Shown one piece after another: positions 20,738 through 31,689 of a stretch of DNA of 64,000 bases (position 1 is its first letter; each line of letters opens with the position of its first letter). Origin of the DNA: Cranoglanis bouderius (taxonomy: Eukaryota; Chordata; Actinopteri; Siluriformes; Cranoglanididae); contig CM042544.1 of NCBI GenBank assembly GCA_023630585.1, positions 9,929,256 through 9,993,255 of the forward strand, read 5' to 3'. The position numbers were made by a program, and so were the translations under genes. A model generated the notes under the pieces. It had not been told where the DNA came from. It did no database searches and saw only the letters and a program-made list of their open reading frames with translations.

Positions 20738-22159
20738 CAGTGGGTATAGAAAAGAATCGCCCCACTTTAAAATAATAACATTTTGTTGCTTTTCAGCCTG
20801 AAATGAAAATGGACACAGTTTTTGTTTCATCCAGCTGTATTTACTCAGTACAACTTATAACATCCAAGTGAAAGATATCACACCAACATGTCAGAATTTT
20901 TTTTTTTTTTAAATAAAGAACCAGAATCAAAGAGTTGGAAAAAGGATCACCCCCTTGCTTTAATTTGCCTTAATTTTTTATTAAAAAACTTTGCAAAAAT
21001 TGCCCACTCTTCTTTGCAAAACTGCTCAAGTTCAGTTAAATTTGATGGTGACTGTTTGTGGACTGCAGTCTTCAAGTCATTCCACAGATTTTCAATGGAG
21101 TTCACCTTTCACCTTTTTCTCCTTCAACCAGTGTGTGGTCAGTTTTACTGTCTGCTATGGGTCATTGTCATGTTGGAAGGTAAACCTTCTTCCCATTGAC
21201 AACTTTCTGGCAGAGGACAGCAGATTTTTCTCAAGAATTTGATGGTATTTTAACCCATCCATTTTCCTTCTATCCTAACAAGTGCTGCAGAGAAACACCC
21301 CATAACAGGATATTACCACCTCCATGCTTTACTGTAGGAATGGTGTTATTTGGATGGTGGGCTGTGTTGGATTTCCGCCAGACATATCGTTTGGTGTTGA
21401 GGCCAAATAATTCAATTTTAGTCTCATCTGACCATAACACCTTTTTCCATGTGGCCTCAGAATCTTCAAGCCACAGAATGTGGAGAATTTGTGATATTGT
21501 TGTCACATGCACACAATGACCACTCTTTGTCATAAATTCCTGCAACTGCTTCAGAATTGCTGTAGGCCTCTTGGTAGCCTCTCCGACCAGTTTCCTCCTG
21601 GCTCTTTCATCCAGTTTGGAGCGACATCCTGATCCAGGGAGGGTCTGTGCCAAATACCTTCCATTTCTTAATAATAGACTTCACTGTGCTTCTAGGCATT
21701 GATAAAACCTTTGAAACTTTTTTGTATCCATCCCCTGACTTGTACCTGTCCACAACTTTATCCCGGAGATCTTTTGACAGTGCCTTGCCACCCATAGTTG
21801 ATTGTTTGCTTCAGTTGCACTACAAAATGCTCCAGAAAAGCTCTTTTCATGCTGAGCTAATCAAAATGACCACAGCTGATCACAGTTGAAAGTCAAATGG
21901 CTTAGTGTGCCATTGAGAAGGTGATTAGCTACACCTTATTGAGTTTACAAGTCATTTTTAAGAGGGGGGTGATCCTTTTTCCAAATCAGTGATTCTGTTT
22001 TTGTTTTTTTTTCTGACATGTTGATGTTATATCTTTCACTTGGATGTTATAAGTTGCACTGAGTGGATAAAACAAAAACTGTGTCCATCTTTATTTCAGG
22101 CTGAAAAGCAATAAAATGTGATTATTTTAAAGGGGGGTGATTCTTTTCTATATCCACTG
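20738..22159 (-). mobile_element. Tc1-like transposon (family X, copy 1)
   Basis: Ends CAGTGGGTATAGAAAAGAAT and its complement (ATTCTTTTCTATATCCACTG), with TA duplications at 20736-20737 and 22160-22161. Complete at both ends, 1,422 bp. The transposase is on the minus strand. A second copy lies at 48226-51894. Confidence 0.92.
21090..21795 (-). pseudogene. Tc1-like transposase remnant (family X copy 1)
   Basis: The minus-strand ATG at 21795 starts MGGKALSKDLRDKVVDRYKS and VSKVLSMPRSTVKSIIKKWK (first helix-turn-helix). After a frame change near 21630 the frame continues through GSGCRSKLDERARRKLVGEA (linker), TTISQILHILWL, the first catalytic motif VLWSDETKIELFGLN (about 21440-21395) and HGGGNILLWG (about 21320-21290). 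Further frame changes follow, and only traces of the third motif are seen downstream. Not functional. Confidence 0.8.
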
Positions 22160-22580
22160 TATCTGACAAGGACAGGACAACAACTTACCAGGGAGGTAAC
22201 CAAGGGAAACCTATGGCAAAATTAATGGAGCTGCAGATATATCTGACAAGTACTGATTACTAAAGCAGGCTGTGCACAGGAGATGCTCTCACAATTTGAT
22301 GGATCTAGAATGTTTTTGCAAGAAAGAGTACAAAAATATTGCCAATTCAAGACTGATATTGCCACACTGATAGACTCTTACCCAAAAAGACTAAGTTGAC
22401 TAATAAAATCAAAAGGTGCTTCAACAAAGTGTTAGTTTAGGGGTGTGCATACTTATGCAACTAGGTTATTGTAAGTTTATTTTTCCCTTTTTTCCCCCTA
22501 AAAATGTTTCTGATTTGTTTTTCCCTATACTACTACTACTAATAATAATAATAATCTTATTTTCCTTTCGGCTGTTCCCT

Positions 22581-23553
22581 TCAGGTGTCGCCACAGCTAA
22601 TCATCTGCCTCCATCTAGCCCTATCCCCTGCATCCTCTTCTCTCAGACAAACTACCTTCATGTCCTCCTTCACTACATCCATAAACCTACTCTTTGGTCT
22701 TCCTCTCGGCCTCCTGCCTGGCAGCTCTAACCTCAGCATCCTTTTACCGATATATTTACTCTCCCTCCTCTGCACATGTCCAAACCATCTCAACCTGGCC
22801 TCTCTAACTTTGTCTCCAAAACATCTCACATGTGCTGTCCCCCTGATGTACTCATTCCTGATCCTATCCATCCTCGTCACTCCCAAAGAGAACCTCAAAA
22901 TCTTTAGCTCTGCTACCTCTAACTCTTCCTCCTGTCTTTTCCCCAGTGCAACTGTCTCCAAACCATACAACATCGCTGGTCTCACTACTGTCCTGTACAC
23001 CTTTCCTATCATTCTTGCTGGTACTCTTTTATCACACAACAGACCTGACACTTTTCTCCACCCATTCCAACACGCTTCTTCACCTCTTTTCCACACTCCC
23101 CATTGCTCTGGACTGTTGACCCTAAGTACTTCAAATCATGCACCTTCTTTATCTCTTCTCCCTGTAACCTCACTGTTCCACTTGGATCCCTCTCATTCAC
23201 ACACATGTATTCTGTCTTGCTGCGACTAACCTTCATTCCTCTTCTCTCCAGAGCAAACCTCCACCTCTCTAGAGTTGTTCCTCCACCTGCTCCCTGCTCT
23301 CACTACAGATCACAATGTCATCCGCAAACATCGTAGTCCATGGAGATTCCTGTCTGACCTCATCTTTCAGCCTGTCCATCACCACCGCAAACAAGAAGGG
23401 ACTCAGAGCCGATCCTTGATGCAGTCCCACCTTCACCATGAACTCCTCTGTCACACCTACCGCACACCTTACCATTGTCCTCCTGCTCTCATACATATCC
23501 TGCACCACTCTAACATACTTCTCTGCCATGCAGACCTCCTCATACAATACCAC
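22581..23553 (-). pseudogene. RTE reverse transcriptase C-terminal half
   Basis: Continues the polymerase in three frames. 23553-23269 has TEEFMVKVGLHQGSALSPFL and TMFADDIVICSES, the catalytic ADD box. 23236-23009 has MKVSRSKTEYMCVNE and HDLKYLGSTVQSNGE. 23096-22581 has TVVRPAMLYGLETV, MLRLELPGRRPRGRPKSRFM-like residues and the end of the protein. Small deletions near 23260 and 23060 cause the breaks. All catalytic boxes are otherwise conserved, which points to recent loss. Confidence 0.85.
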
Positions 23554-24851
23554 AGCTCCTCTCTTGGCACCCTGTCATATGCTTTCTCTAAATCTACAAA
23601 GACACAATGCAGCTCTTTCTGACCCTCTCTGTACTTCTCCATCAACATTCTCAAAGCAAATATTGCATCTGTAGTGCTTCTTGGCATGAAACCATACTGC
23701 TGCTCACAAATGCTCACTTCTCCCCTTAGCCTTGCTTCAAATATTCTTTCCCACAACTTCATTGTATGGCTCATCAGCTTAATACCTCTGTAGTTTCCAC
23801 AACTCTGCACATCTCCCTTGTTCTTAAAAATCAGCACCAAAACACTTCTCCTCCATTCCTCAGGCATCCTCTCACTCTCTAAGACCTCGTTGAACAACCT
23901 AGTTAAAAACTCTACTGCCATCTCTCCTAGACACTTCCATACCTCCACTGGTATGTCATCAGGACCAACCGCCTTTCCTCTCTTCATCCTCTTCAAAGCT
24001 CTCCTAACTTCACCCTTACTAATCCTTTCTACTTCCTGCTCAACAATATTTGTCTCTACTACTCTTCTCTCTCTGTCATTTTCCTCATTCATCAGTTCCT
24101 CAAAGCACTCCTTCCATCTTTCCCTCACCCTCCTGTCACCTGTCAACACATTTCCATCTCTATCTTTAATCACTCTAACCTGTTGCACATCCTTACCATC
24201 TCTATCCCTCTGCCTCGCCAACCGATACAAATCCCTCTCACCTTCCTTACTATCTAACCTTGCATACATGTCCTCATAAGCTTTCTGTTTGGCCTTTGCC
24301 ACCTCTATCTTAACCTCACGCTGCATCTCCCTATATTCCTGTCTACTTTCCTCCGTCCTCTCACTGTCCCACTTCTTCCTAGCTAACTTCTTCTTCTGGA
24401 TACTCTCCTGGACTTCCTCATTCCACCACCAAGTCTCCTTGTCTTCTTTCCTCCTTCCAGATGACACACCTAGCACCTTCCTACCTGTCTCCCTGATCAC
24501 TTTGGCTGTAGTAGTCCAGTCATCTGGAAGCACCTCCTGACCACCTAAAGCCTGTCTCAACTCCTCCCTGAAAACCGCACAGCACTCTTCCTTTTCCAAC
24601 TTCCACCACTTTGTCTTCTGCTCTGCCTTTGCTCTCTTCATCTTCCTCACCACCAAAGTCATCTTGCACACCACCATCCTATGCTGTATAGCTACACTCT
24701 CTCCTACCACTACTTTGCAATCGCTAATCTCCATCAGATTACAGTGTCTACATAAGATATAGTCCACCTGTGTGCTCCTGTCACCACTCTTATATGTCAC
24801 CCTGTGTTCCTGCCTCTTCTGAAAGTACGTGTTCACCACAGCCATCTCCAT
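23469..24851 (-). pseudogene. RTE endonuclease C-terminus and reverse transcriptase N-terminal half
   Basis: 460 codons. Starts with HRVTYKSGDRSTQVDYILCR and a DCKVVVGESVAIQHRMVVCK end of the nuclease (SDH replaced by IQH, common in this clade). A long basic linker follows. RT motifs are ALKRMKRGKAVGPDDIPVEV, WRRSVLVLIFKNKGDVQSCG, NYRGIKLMSHTMKLWERI and CVFVDLEKAYDRVPREELW, the first RT aspartate box. It ends by frame change near 23550. Confidence 0.88.
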
Positions 24852-25666
24852 ATTTTAGCAAAGTCTACCAACCTCTGTCCTTCTGGGTTCCTTACCTGAA
24901 GACCAAACCTGCCCATCACTTCCTAATCCCCACTATTCCCTTCACCAACATGTACATTAAAGTCTGCCCCTTTCACCACTCTCTCACATCTGGGAACACT
25001 CTGCATCACTTCCTCAAGCTTGCTCCAGAATCTGTCTTTCTCCTCTTGCTCACAACCTACTTGTGGAGCGTAAGCACTAACAACATTCAACATCACACCT
25101 TCAATTTCCAGCTTCAGACTCATCAACCTATCTGACACTCTCTTTACCTCCAGAACATTCTTCACAAACTCCTCCTTCAGGATCACTCCTACACCATTTC
25201 TCTTCCTGTGCACCCCATGATAAAACAGTTTAAACACTGCTCCAATGCTTCTAGCCTTTCTCCCTTTCCACCTGGTCTCCTGGACACACAGAATGTCGAC
25301 TTTCCTCCTCTGCATCATATCTACCAGCTCTCTGCCTTTACCTGTCATCGTACCAACATTCAAAGTCCCTACTTTCAGTCCTAAACTCCTGCCTTTCCTC
25401 TTGTCTCTCTGCCTACGGACACGCCTCCCTCCTCTAACACACCTTCCTCCTCTCCTTCTTCGACCAACAGTAGCCCAATTTCCACCAGTGCCCTGTAGGT
25501 CAACGGTACCGATGGCGGTCGTTGTTAACCCAGGCCCCGACTGATCCGGTATGGAAGTCATGTTAGTGATTCGCATATTGAATTTGGCAAAAGTTTTACG
25601 TCGGATGCCCTTCCTGACATAACCCTCTCTATTTATCCGGGCTTGGGACCGGCACAAAAAGTACAC
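24852..25666 (-). pseudogene. RTE endonuclease domain
   Basis: AP-type nuclease that nicks target DNA. Motifs on the minus strand: a basic N-terminus (GRRRRGGRCVRGGRRVRRQR), LKVGTLNVGTMTGKGRELVD, VDILCVQETRWKG (catalytic Glu), FKLFYHGV, GVGVILKEEFV, VVSAYAPQVG and KGADFNVHVGEGNSGD (catalytic Asp-Asn). The frame shifts at about 24860-24920, where the second copy has one extra base, and then continues as the 460-residue downstream frame starting with MEMAVVNTYFQ. Confidence 0.88.
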
Positions 25667-25690
25667 TGGCTTGTGACCTCCTGTGGCTAG

Positions 25691-25739
<49 letters not shown>
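25691..25739. repeat. (TAA)n microsatellite
   Basis: 49 bp of TAA/ATA repeats. Together with 22541-22557 it brackets the RTE element. Confidence 0.97.
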
Positions 25740-26087
25740 CAATTTGTTTATATTGCGCCTTTCCACAGCTCAAGGACACTTTGCATTCCAAACTAATAGA
25801 CACAGGAGAAGAACAAGAACAATGAGCAATGGCAGATTCCTCCTCAAGATTGCGGACCATTTCAAAATTGACATGGTAGAGGAATGTATTTCTGTAGTTT
25901 TCCACAAATGATCATTCCAAGATAAACATCACCATCTAGCGGACGATAAAGATATTGTTAAACATAATATAACATATCAGATCATGACCTAAGTGGAATC
26001 ATTGTTTTCGGCATGACCCAAGGAATCTATCAAGACCAGTCGCATGACTGTGTGAAAGTACCTTAAGCCAGTTTTAAGATGGTGTAC
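25740..26087 (-). mobile_element. LINE 3'-end fragment, then unrecognised sequence
   Basis: 25738-25785 (GCAATTTGTTTATATTGCGCC then TTTCCACAGCTCAAGGAC, in pieces) resembles the reverse complement of a LINE 3' end, which would explain the adjacent TAA tail. Nothing recognised in 25790-26087. Confidence 0.4.
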
Positions 26088-26409
26088 AGTGCCCTCCACT
26101 AATATTGGCACCCTTGGTAAATATGAGCAATGAAGACTGAAAATTTGTCTTTGTTGTTTAACCTTTTGATCTTTTGTTTAAAAAAATTACAAAAATACTC
26201 TGCTCTCATAGCAAACAATTGTAAACACAACACAGGTTTATCAAAAAAAATATCTTTGTTAAATATAGGTGTGCAACAATTATTGGCACCCCTATGAATT
26301 CATATGACACTGCTTGTAACAGAGATTTTCAGAGAACATTCCAAAGACACGTGCACACAAGTCTCCTACACAGTTTGGATCATGGAAGCTTCCACAAGAG
26401 GAAGTTCTA
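26088..26409. mobile_element. Tc1-like terminal fragment (family C)
   Basis: Begins ACAGTGCCCTCCACTAATAT near 26089 and repeats an ATTATTGGCACCCCTATG inner site at about 26279-26297, the IR/DR layout of a Tc1 end. No transposase. It is interrupted at a TA (26408-26409) by the family D element and continues only briefly after 27914. Confidence 0.6.
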
Positions 26410-27912
26410 CAGGTGCATCTCAATAAATTAGAATGTCGTGGAAAAGTTCATTTATTTCAGTAATTCAACTCAAATTGTGAAACTCGTGTATTAAATAAAT
26501 TCAATGCACACAGACTGAAGTAGTTTAAGTCTTTGGTTCTTTTAATTCTGATGATTTTGGCTCACATTTAACAAAAACCCACCAATTCCTTATCTCAACA
26601 AATTAGAATATTTCATAAGACCAATAAAAAAAACATTTTTAGTGAATTGTTGGCCTTCTGGAAAGTATATTCATTTACTGTACATGTACTCAATACTTGG
26701 TAGAGGCTCCTTTTGCTTTAATTACTGCCTCAATTCAGCGCGGCATGGAGGTGATCAGTTTGTGGCACGGTGGTATGGAAGCCCAGGTTTCTTTGACAGT
26801 GGCCTTCAACTCCTCTGCATTTTTTGGTCTCCTGTTTCTCATTTTCCTCTTGACAATACCCCATAGATTCTCTATGGGGTTCAGGTCTGGTGAGTTTGCT
26901 GGCCAGTCAAGCACACCAACACCATGGTCATTTAGCCAACTTTTGGTGCTTTTGGCAGTGTGGGCAGGTGCCAAATCCTGCTGGAAAATGAAATCAGCAT
27001 CTTCAAAAAGCTGGTCAGCAGAAGGAAGCATGAAGTGCTCCAAAATTTCTTGGTAAATGGATGCAGTGACTTTGGTTTTCAAAAAACACAATGGATCAAC
27101 ACCAGCAGATGACCTTGCACCCCAAATCATCACAGACTGTGGAAACTGAACACTGGACTTCAAGCAACTTGGGCTATGAGCTTCTCCACCCTTCCTCCAG
27201 ACTCTAGGATCTTGGTTTCCAAATGAAATACAAAATTTGCTCTCATCTGAAAAGAGGACTTTGGACCACTGGGCAACAGTCCAGTTCTTCTTCTCCTTAG
27301 CCCAGGTAAGATGCCTCTGACGTTGTCTGTGGTTTAGGAGTGGCTTAACAAGAGGAATACGACAACTGTAGCCAAATTCCTTGATACGTCTGTTTGTGGT
27401 GGCTCTTGATGCCTTGACCCCAGCCTCAGTCCATTCCTTGTGAAGTTCACTCAAATTCTTGAATCGATTTTGCTTGACAATCCTCATAAGGCTGCGGTTC
27501 TCTTGGTTGGTTGTGCATCTTTTTCTTCCACACTTTTTCCTTCCACTCAACTTTCTGTTAACATGCTTGGATACAGCACTCTGTGAACAGCCAGCTTCTT
27601 TGGCAATGAATGTTTGTGGCTTACCTAGTGAACCAAACTGAGAGACCATTTTGAAGGCTCAGGAAACCTTTGCAGGTGTTTTGAGTTGATTAGCTGATTA
27701 GCATGTCACCATATTCTAATTTGTTGAGATAGTGAATTGGTGGGTTTTTGTTAAATGTAAACCAAAATCATCACAGTTAAAAGAACCAAAGACTTAAACT
27801 ACTTTAGTCTGTGTGCATTGAATTTATTTAATACACGAGTTTCACAATTTGAGTTGAATTACTGAAATAAATGAACTTTTTCACAACATTCTAATTTATT
27901 GAGATGCACCTG
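26410..27912 (-). mobile_element. Tc1-like transposon (family D, copy 1), complete ends
   Basis: 1,503 bp with CAGGTGCATCTCAATAAATT at both ends in inverse orientation, inverted repeats of about 200 bp with an inner ATCTCAACAAATTAGAATAT site, and TA on both sides (26408-26409, 27913-27914). Close to the intact copy at 39527-41031. Confidence 0.95.
26684..27649 (-). pseudogene. Tc1-like transposase, nearly intact (family D copy 1)
   Basis: The minus-strand ATG at 27649 opens a 304-codon frame aligned end to end with the intact 39787-40752 protein, with roughly 18 amino-acid differences by eye. It keeps SKVLFSDESKFC, IFQQDLAPAHT and SPDLNPIENLW, i.e. the whole DD34E triad. Two lesions lie near the C-terminus: a 6-base in-frame deletion removing two Gln codons, and a TGA replacing an Arg codon just after ITSMPR (about 26735), which drops the last 15 residues. 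It may have been lost only recently. Confidence 0.9.
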
Positions 27913-27935
27913 TACACATGCTTTCCTTTAGCTCT

Positions 27936-28857
27936 CCTTCTTAGTCTCCTAAGAAGTAGAGGTAACAAAACATTCAGCATGACACACATACACACACACA
28001 CACATGATGAATGAATAATATGTCTGGGCTGAACTTGGGGGGGGTATTTGAGCTTGTGTAAAGGGACTTTCCAGGAAGTGTATGTGTGCGAGAGAGTGAG
28101 AGAGAAGCATCCGTCTTCACTTTTCAGGCAGGAAGAAAAGCTATTCGGCTATAAAGAAAAAGAGTGGGAGAGTTTTTTTTCCTCTTTTCATTTGCACATG
28201 GATTGCATTGGATGTATAAGCTGACACAGGGCAGAGAGGGTAAGTTATACACACTATACGCTGTTCAGCTTTCTCCTCATAGAACATAACAAACAAATTA
28301 CATTTACAACCCCCCAAAGCCCGCCACCCATGCCCCTTCATAGTATTAGGAGTTAGTAGTAAAAGTTTTTTGATTACATGCTAAACCAGAAGAATGCTTT
28401 TGGCAGACCAGAGTTGGTGCTCAGGTCTACAGAGATGGTCCTTGGCTTGGTAGGACTGGATAGTGCATCATGGTATATATAATCATATTCCATTAGCTTT
28501 CATATAATAATCTATAGTTACATTGGTCATTTGTTTCCATTTTTGTACTTCTCTAGTTTTGCAGTATGTTCTCTTTTGGCAGAAGCAATGATATGTGAAT
28601 CATGCCCCAACTGATGCTTGACAGTGGCTCTTCTCTTACCTTGTGTACTGTGATGTTTTTCATACTTGATATTAACAGCTAATGTAATGCTGCATCTTTA
28701 CACTGATGCTTTGTGAAATGGGAATGAAGAGTCTCTGAGATTTTGGACCTCTGACAGTTTTCCAGTCAGGCAGAGGCTGCTGCTTTGTTTTCCTCCCCAT
28801 TTTTCCATCAGCCATTCAAGTAGATTTGCATCTGGAGGTCTTGGGACACTTCCTATG
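27936..28857. other. No gene recognised
   Basis: Contains a short CA tract (27987-28003), a GA-rich stretch (28088-28105) and no convincing coding frame. It is one of the few stretches near 1 kb without an obvious transposon signature, so it may be older host intergenic or intronic sequence. Confidence 0.4.
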
Positions 28858-28859
28858 TA

Positions 28860-30188
28860 CAGTGGGGGAAAAAAGTATTTGATTCCCTGCTGATTTTGTA
28901 TGTTTGCCCACTGACAAAGAAATGATCAGTCTATAATTTTAATGGTAGGTGTATTTTAACAATGAGAGACAGAATAACAACAAAAAAATCCAGAAAAATG
29001 CATTTCAAAAAATGTATAAATTGATTTGCATTTTAATGAGTGAAATAAGTATTTGACCCCTTCGACTTAGTACTTGGTGGCAAAACCCTTGTTGGCAATC
29101 ACAGAGGTCAGACGTTTCTTGTAGTTGGCCACCAGGTTTGTACACAGCTCAGGAGGGATTTTGTCCCACTCCTCTTTGCAGATCCTCTCCAAGTCATTAA
29201 GGTCTCGAGGCTGACGTTTGGCAACTCGAACCTTCAGCTCCCTCCACAGATTTTCTATGGAATTAAGGTCTGGAGACTGGCTAGGCCACTCCAGGACCTT
29301 TATGTGCTTCTTCTTGAGCCACTCCTTTGTTGCCTTGGCTGTGTGTTTTGGGTCATTGTCATGCTGGAAAACCCATCCACGACCCATTTTCAATGCCCTG
29401 GATGAGGGAAGGAGGTTCTCACCCAAGATTTGACAGTACATCGTCCCTTTGATGCAGTGCTGATGGGCCTGTACATGTGCTTTCTTGAGCAGGGGGACCT
29501 TGCGGGCGCTGCAGGATTTCAGTCCTTCACGGCGTAATGTGTTACAAATTGTTTTCTTGGTGACTATGGTCCCAGCTGCCTTGAGATCATTGACAAGATC
29601 CTCCCGTGTAGTTCTGGGCTGATTCCTCACCGTTCTCATCATCATTAAAATTCCACGAGGTGAGATCTTGCATGGAGCCCCAGACTAAGGGAGACTGACA
29701 GTTATTTTGTGTTTCTTCCACTTGCGAATAATCACACCAACTGTTGTCACCTTCTCACCAAGCTGCTTGGCGATGGTCTTGTAGCCCATTCCAGCCTTGT
29801 GTAGGTCTACAATCTTGTCCCTGACATCCTTGGACAGCTCTTTGGTCTTGGCCATGGTGGAGAGTTTGGAATCTGATTGATTGATTGCTTCTGTGGACAG
29901 GTGTCTTTTATACAGTTAAAAAGCTGAGATTAGGAGCACTCCCTTTAAGAGAGTGCTCCTAATCACAGCTCGTTACCTGTGTAAAAGACACCTGGGTACC
30001 AGAAATCTTGCTGACTGAATCAAATACTTATTTCACTCAGTAAAATGCAAATCAATTTATAACTTTTTTTGAAATGCGTCTCTCACTGTTAAAATACACC
30101 TACCATTAAAATTATAGACTGATCATTTCTTTGTCAGTGGGCAAGTGTACAAAATCAGCAGGGGATCAAATACTTTTTTCCCTCACTG
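28860..30188 (-). mobile_element. Tc1-like transposon (family A, copy 3)
   Basis: 1,329 bp with CAGTGGGGGAAAAAAGTATT at the left and its counterpart at the right, TA at 28858-28859 and 30189-30190. It keeps the catalytic segment missing from copies 1 and 2 but has its own deletion near 29465. Confidence 0.93.
29067..29855 (-). pseudogene. Tc1-like transposase with different internal deletion (family A copy 3)
   Basis: The N-terminal part starts at the minus-strand ATG at 29855 (MAKTKELSKDVRDKIVDLHK). After a frame change near 29650 a 192-codon frame runs from 29645: RTVRNQPRTTREDLVNDLKA, KKAHVQ, then a deletion joining directly to CIKGTMYCQILGENLLP. It then has VFQHDNDPKHTAKATKEWLK (second catalytic Asp), SPDLNSIENLWRELK (Glu) and the C-terminus ANYKKRLTSVIANKGFATKY. 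The deletion near 29465 removes the first catalytic Asp and the GGGN-LWG core. Confidence 0.87.
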
Positions 30189-30363
30189 TACAGTATAGAA
30201 TGAAAGTATAGACAGTATAGAATAAAAATCTCAAATACTTCTAGACTCAAAGTTGCTGAAACTGAATGTGTAGGTCAAGGCATATTCTGCCAGCTGTTAA
30301 TGAAATGTCTGCTCAGATATCTGCTCAGAATCTCCAGTCTGCACAACCCCAGCTTCTGTTAAA

Positions 30364-30390
30364 AACAGTGCCTGAAGGGCCATAATCAAA

Positions 30391-30465
<75 letters not shown>

Positions 30466-30492
30466 CTTTGATTACGGCCCTTCAGGCTCTGT

Positions 30493-30493
<1 letters not shown>
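30364..30493. repeat. Inverted repeat with AT/AG loop
   Basis: Arms 30364-30394 and 30463-30493 (31 bases, 29 matching when one is reverse-complemented; core GCCTGAAGGGCC and GGCCCTTCAGGC-like). They enclose an AT tract (30394-30438) and an AG tract (30439-30465). A second AT tract follows at 30496-30586. Confidence 0.85.

Positions 30494-30495
<2 letters not shown>

Positions 30496-30586
<91 letters not shown>
30496..30586. repeat. (AT)n microsatellite
   Basis: 91 bp of AT immediately after the inverted repeat. Confidence 0.97.
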
Positions 30587-30588
<2 letters not shown>

Positions 30589-30589
30589 A

Positions 30590-31315
30590 GATATATATCT
30601 CATGGCATGCAGTCAAATTTGTGCAATGTCTTTCTGATTGTAGAAGCATGCACTTTGACACCAACAGTTGCAAGATTAGATCCTGTGATGAAATTTTGGG
30701 GTTCTTGGAGACTTCTTTTTGCATCAGACGGACTGCTCATGGGCTGAATTTGCTGGGACGGCCAGTCCTGGACTAATTGGCAGTCATTTGAAATCTGCGC
30801 CACTTGTAGATTATTTTCCTTACAGTGGAAAGATGTATTTTAACTAATTTGGAGATTTTTTAAAATCCCTTGCCAGACTCATAGGCATCCACAACCTTTT
30901 TTTCTGAAGGCCTTACAGAACTCTTTAGATCTTGGAATGATGACACCACACACCTCAATAGCAAAGGGAACATCAGACACTAGATATGAGAGGGGTATAA
31001 ATAAGACAGGTTCCACCAGCACTCCCTAAGCAGGTTCTAATCACTGGCACCCAATCTTCAACACCTGATTCTAATTTTGTGGATTTGAAGGTGTGATAAA
31101 TTTAAGGGTGTACTAACTTTTTTCCATGTGACTGATCTGTTTTTTATTTATTTATTTATTTAATTTTTTTATTTAAATCGTGAAAATTACTACAAAATGT
31201 CAATTTTATGTCATTTGATAGAGTGTATCAACTTTATTAATAGGCACTGTTTCAAAGAGGATGAAATGTTTGCTTGTCCAAATATTAAATTAATAAAGTT
31301 GCTTGTTGTATAGTT
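30590..31315 (-). mobile_element. Decayed Tc1-like element, 5' part
   Basis: Minus-strand sequence from about 31000 to 30600 resembles the start of a Tc1-type transposase gene. The left part encodes a helix-turn-helix tail (VKVHASTIRKTLHKFDC at about 30655-30605). 31060-31310 has ACTAACTTTTTTCCATGTGA and further terminal-repeat-like sequence. The distal half is replaced by the AT tract. Confidence 0.55.
30600..30803 (-). pseudogene. Tc1-like transposase N-terminal fragment
   Basis: A 67-codon frame containing QDWPSQQIQPMSSPSDAK and the second-helix motif VHASTIRKTLHKF. The catalytic domain is absent. Confidence 0.5.
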
Positions 31316-31425
31316 CCATATTATTCTCCAGGGCCTAATGATGATAATACTAGTCCTTATAAAAGTTGAATTGGTAGCTGAATGTTATGTCTATGCCAGA
31401 TTCTGCGTTGAACTCAACATCCCAT

Positions 31426-31682
31426 TGTAACGATTACCTTTTTAGTCTGGAGGGAAAATGAGGAACGGGAGGCAGTCTTGCAACAACTCAAAGGGCTCTT
31501 TATTCTCTCAGTTTTACTTTCACTTTTCAGCTTGCGCATTTAACACACACACACAAGTGCACACAGAGCTCTGCTGGTCAGCTCTCGGTCTCTGTCTCTC
31601 TCTCACTATGGCTGCTACGGCAGGCCAAAAAAAGGCACATAAGTAAACTCACATAATTCTCACACAGGTGAGAATCGTTACG
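31426..31682 (-). repeat. Gypsy-type LTR
   Basis: TGTAACGATT at the left and AATCGTTACG at the right form a near-perfect inverted pair (last base changed from A). 257 bp, lying downstream of a pol remnant on the minus strand, the position expected of a 3' LTR. Confidence 0.6.
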
Positions 31683-31689
31683 CGTTATC

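Larger units (their letters stand above)
20450..22480 (+). mobile_element. Old Tc1-like transposon (family H), interrupted
   Basis: Heavily decayed transposase sequence (VPWNTVKTVIN-like at about 20565-20600, then a SREVVKRDL-like stretch near 20680-20715) is interrupted by a younger Tc1-like element at the TA in GCAGATATA and resumes at 22162. The right side ends with GTGTGCATACTTATGCAAC near 22443-22461, typical of a Tc1 3' end. A segment around GGCAAAATTAATGGAG is duplicated (20711 and 22213). No usable reading frame remains. Confidence 0.6.
22541..25690 (-). mobile_element. RTE-clade LINE (copy 1), near full length
   Basis: Minus-strand non-LTR retrotransposon. The 5' end is near 25690 (CACAGGAGGTCACAAGCCAG), and the 3' end is at 22558 followed by an ATT tail (22541-22557). 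It contains endonuclease and reverse transcriptase in one ancestral frame, now broken. An almost identical 5'-truncated copy lies at about 35365-38306. It appears inserted within an ATT repeat, since the 5' side is also flanked by ATT repeats. Confidence 0.88.

Noticed and set aside
22585..25544. Plus-strand open frames rich in Ser, Leu and Pro across the RTE copies (also 35614-37944)
   Set aside because: They are antisense shadows of the RTE coding strand. The minus strand holds all conserved endonuclease and polymerase motifs.
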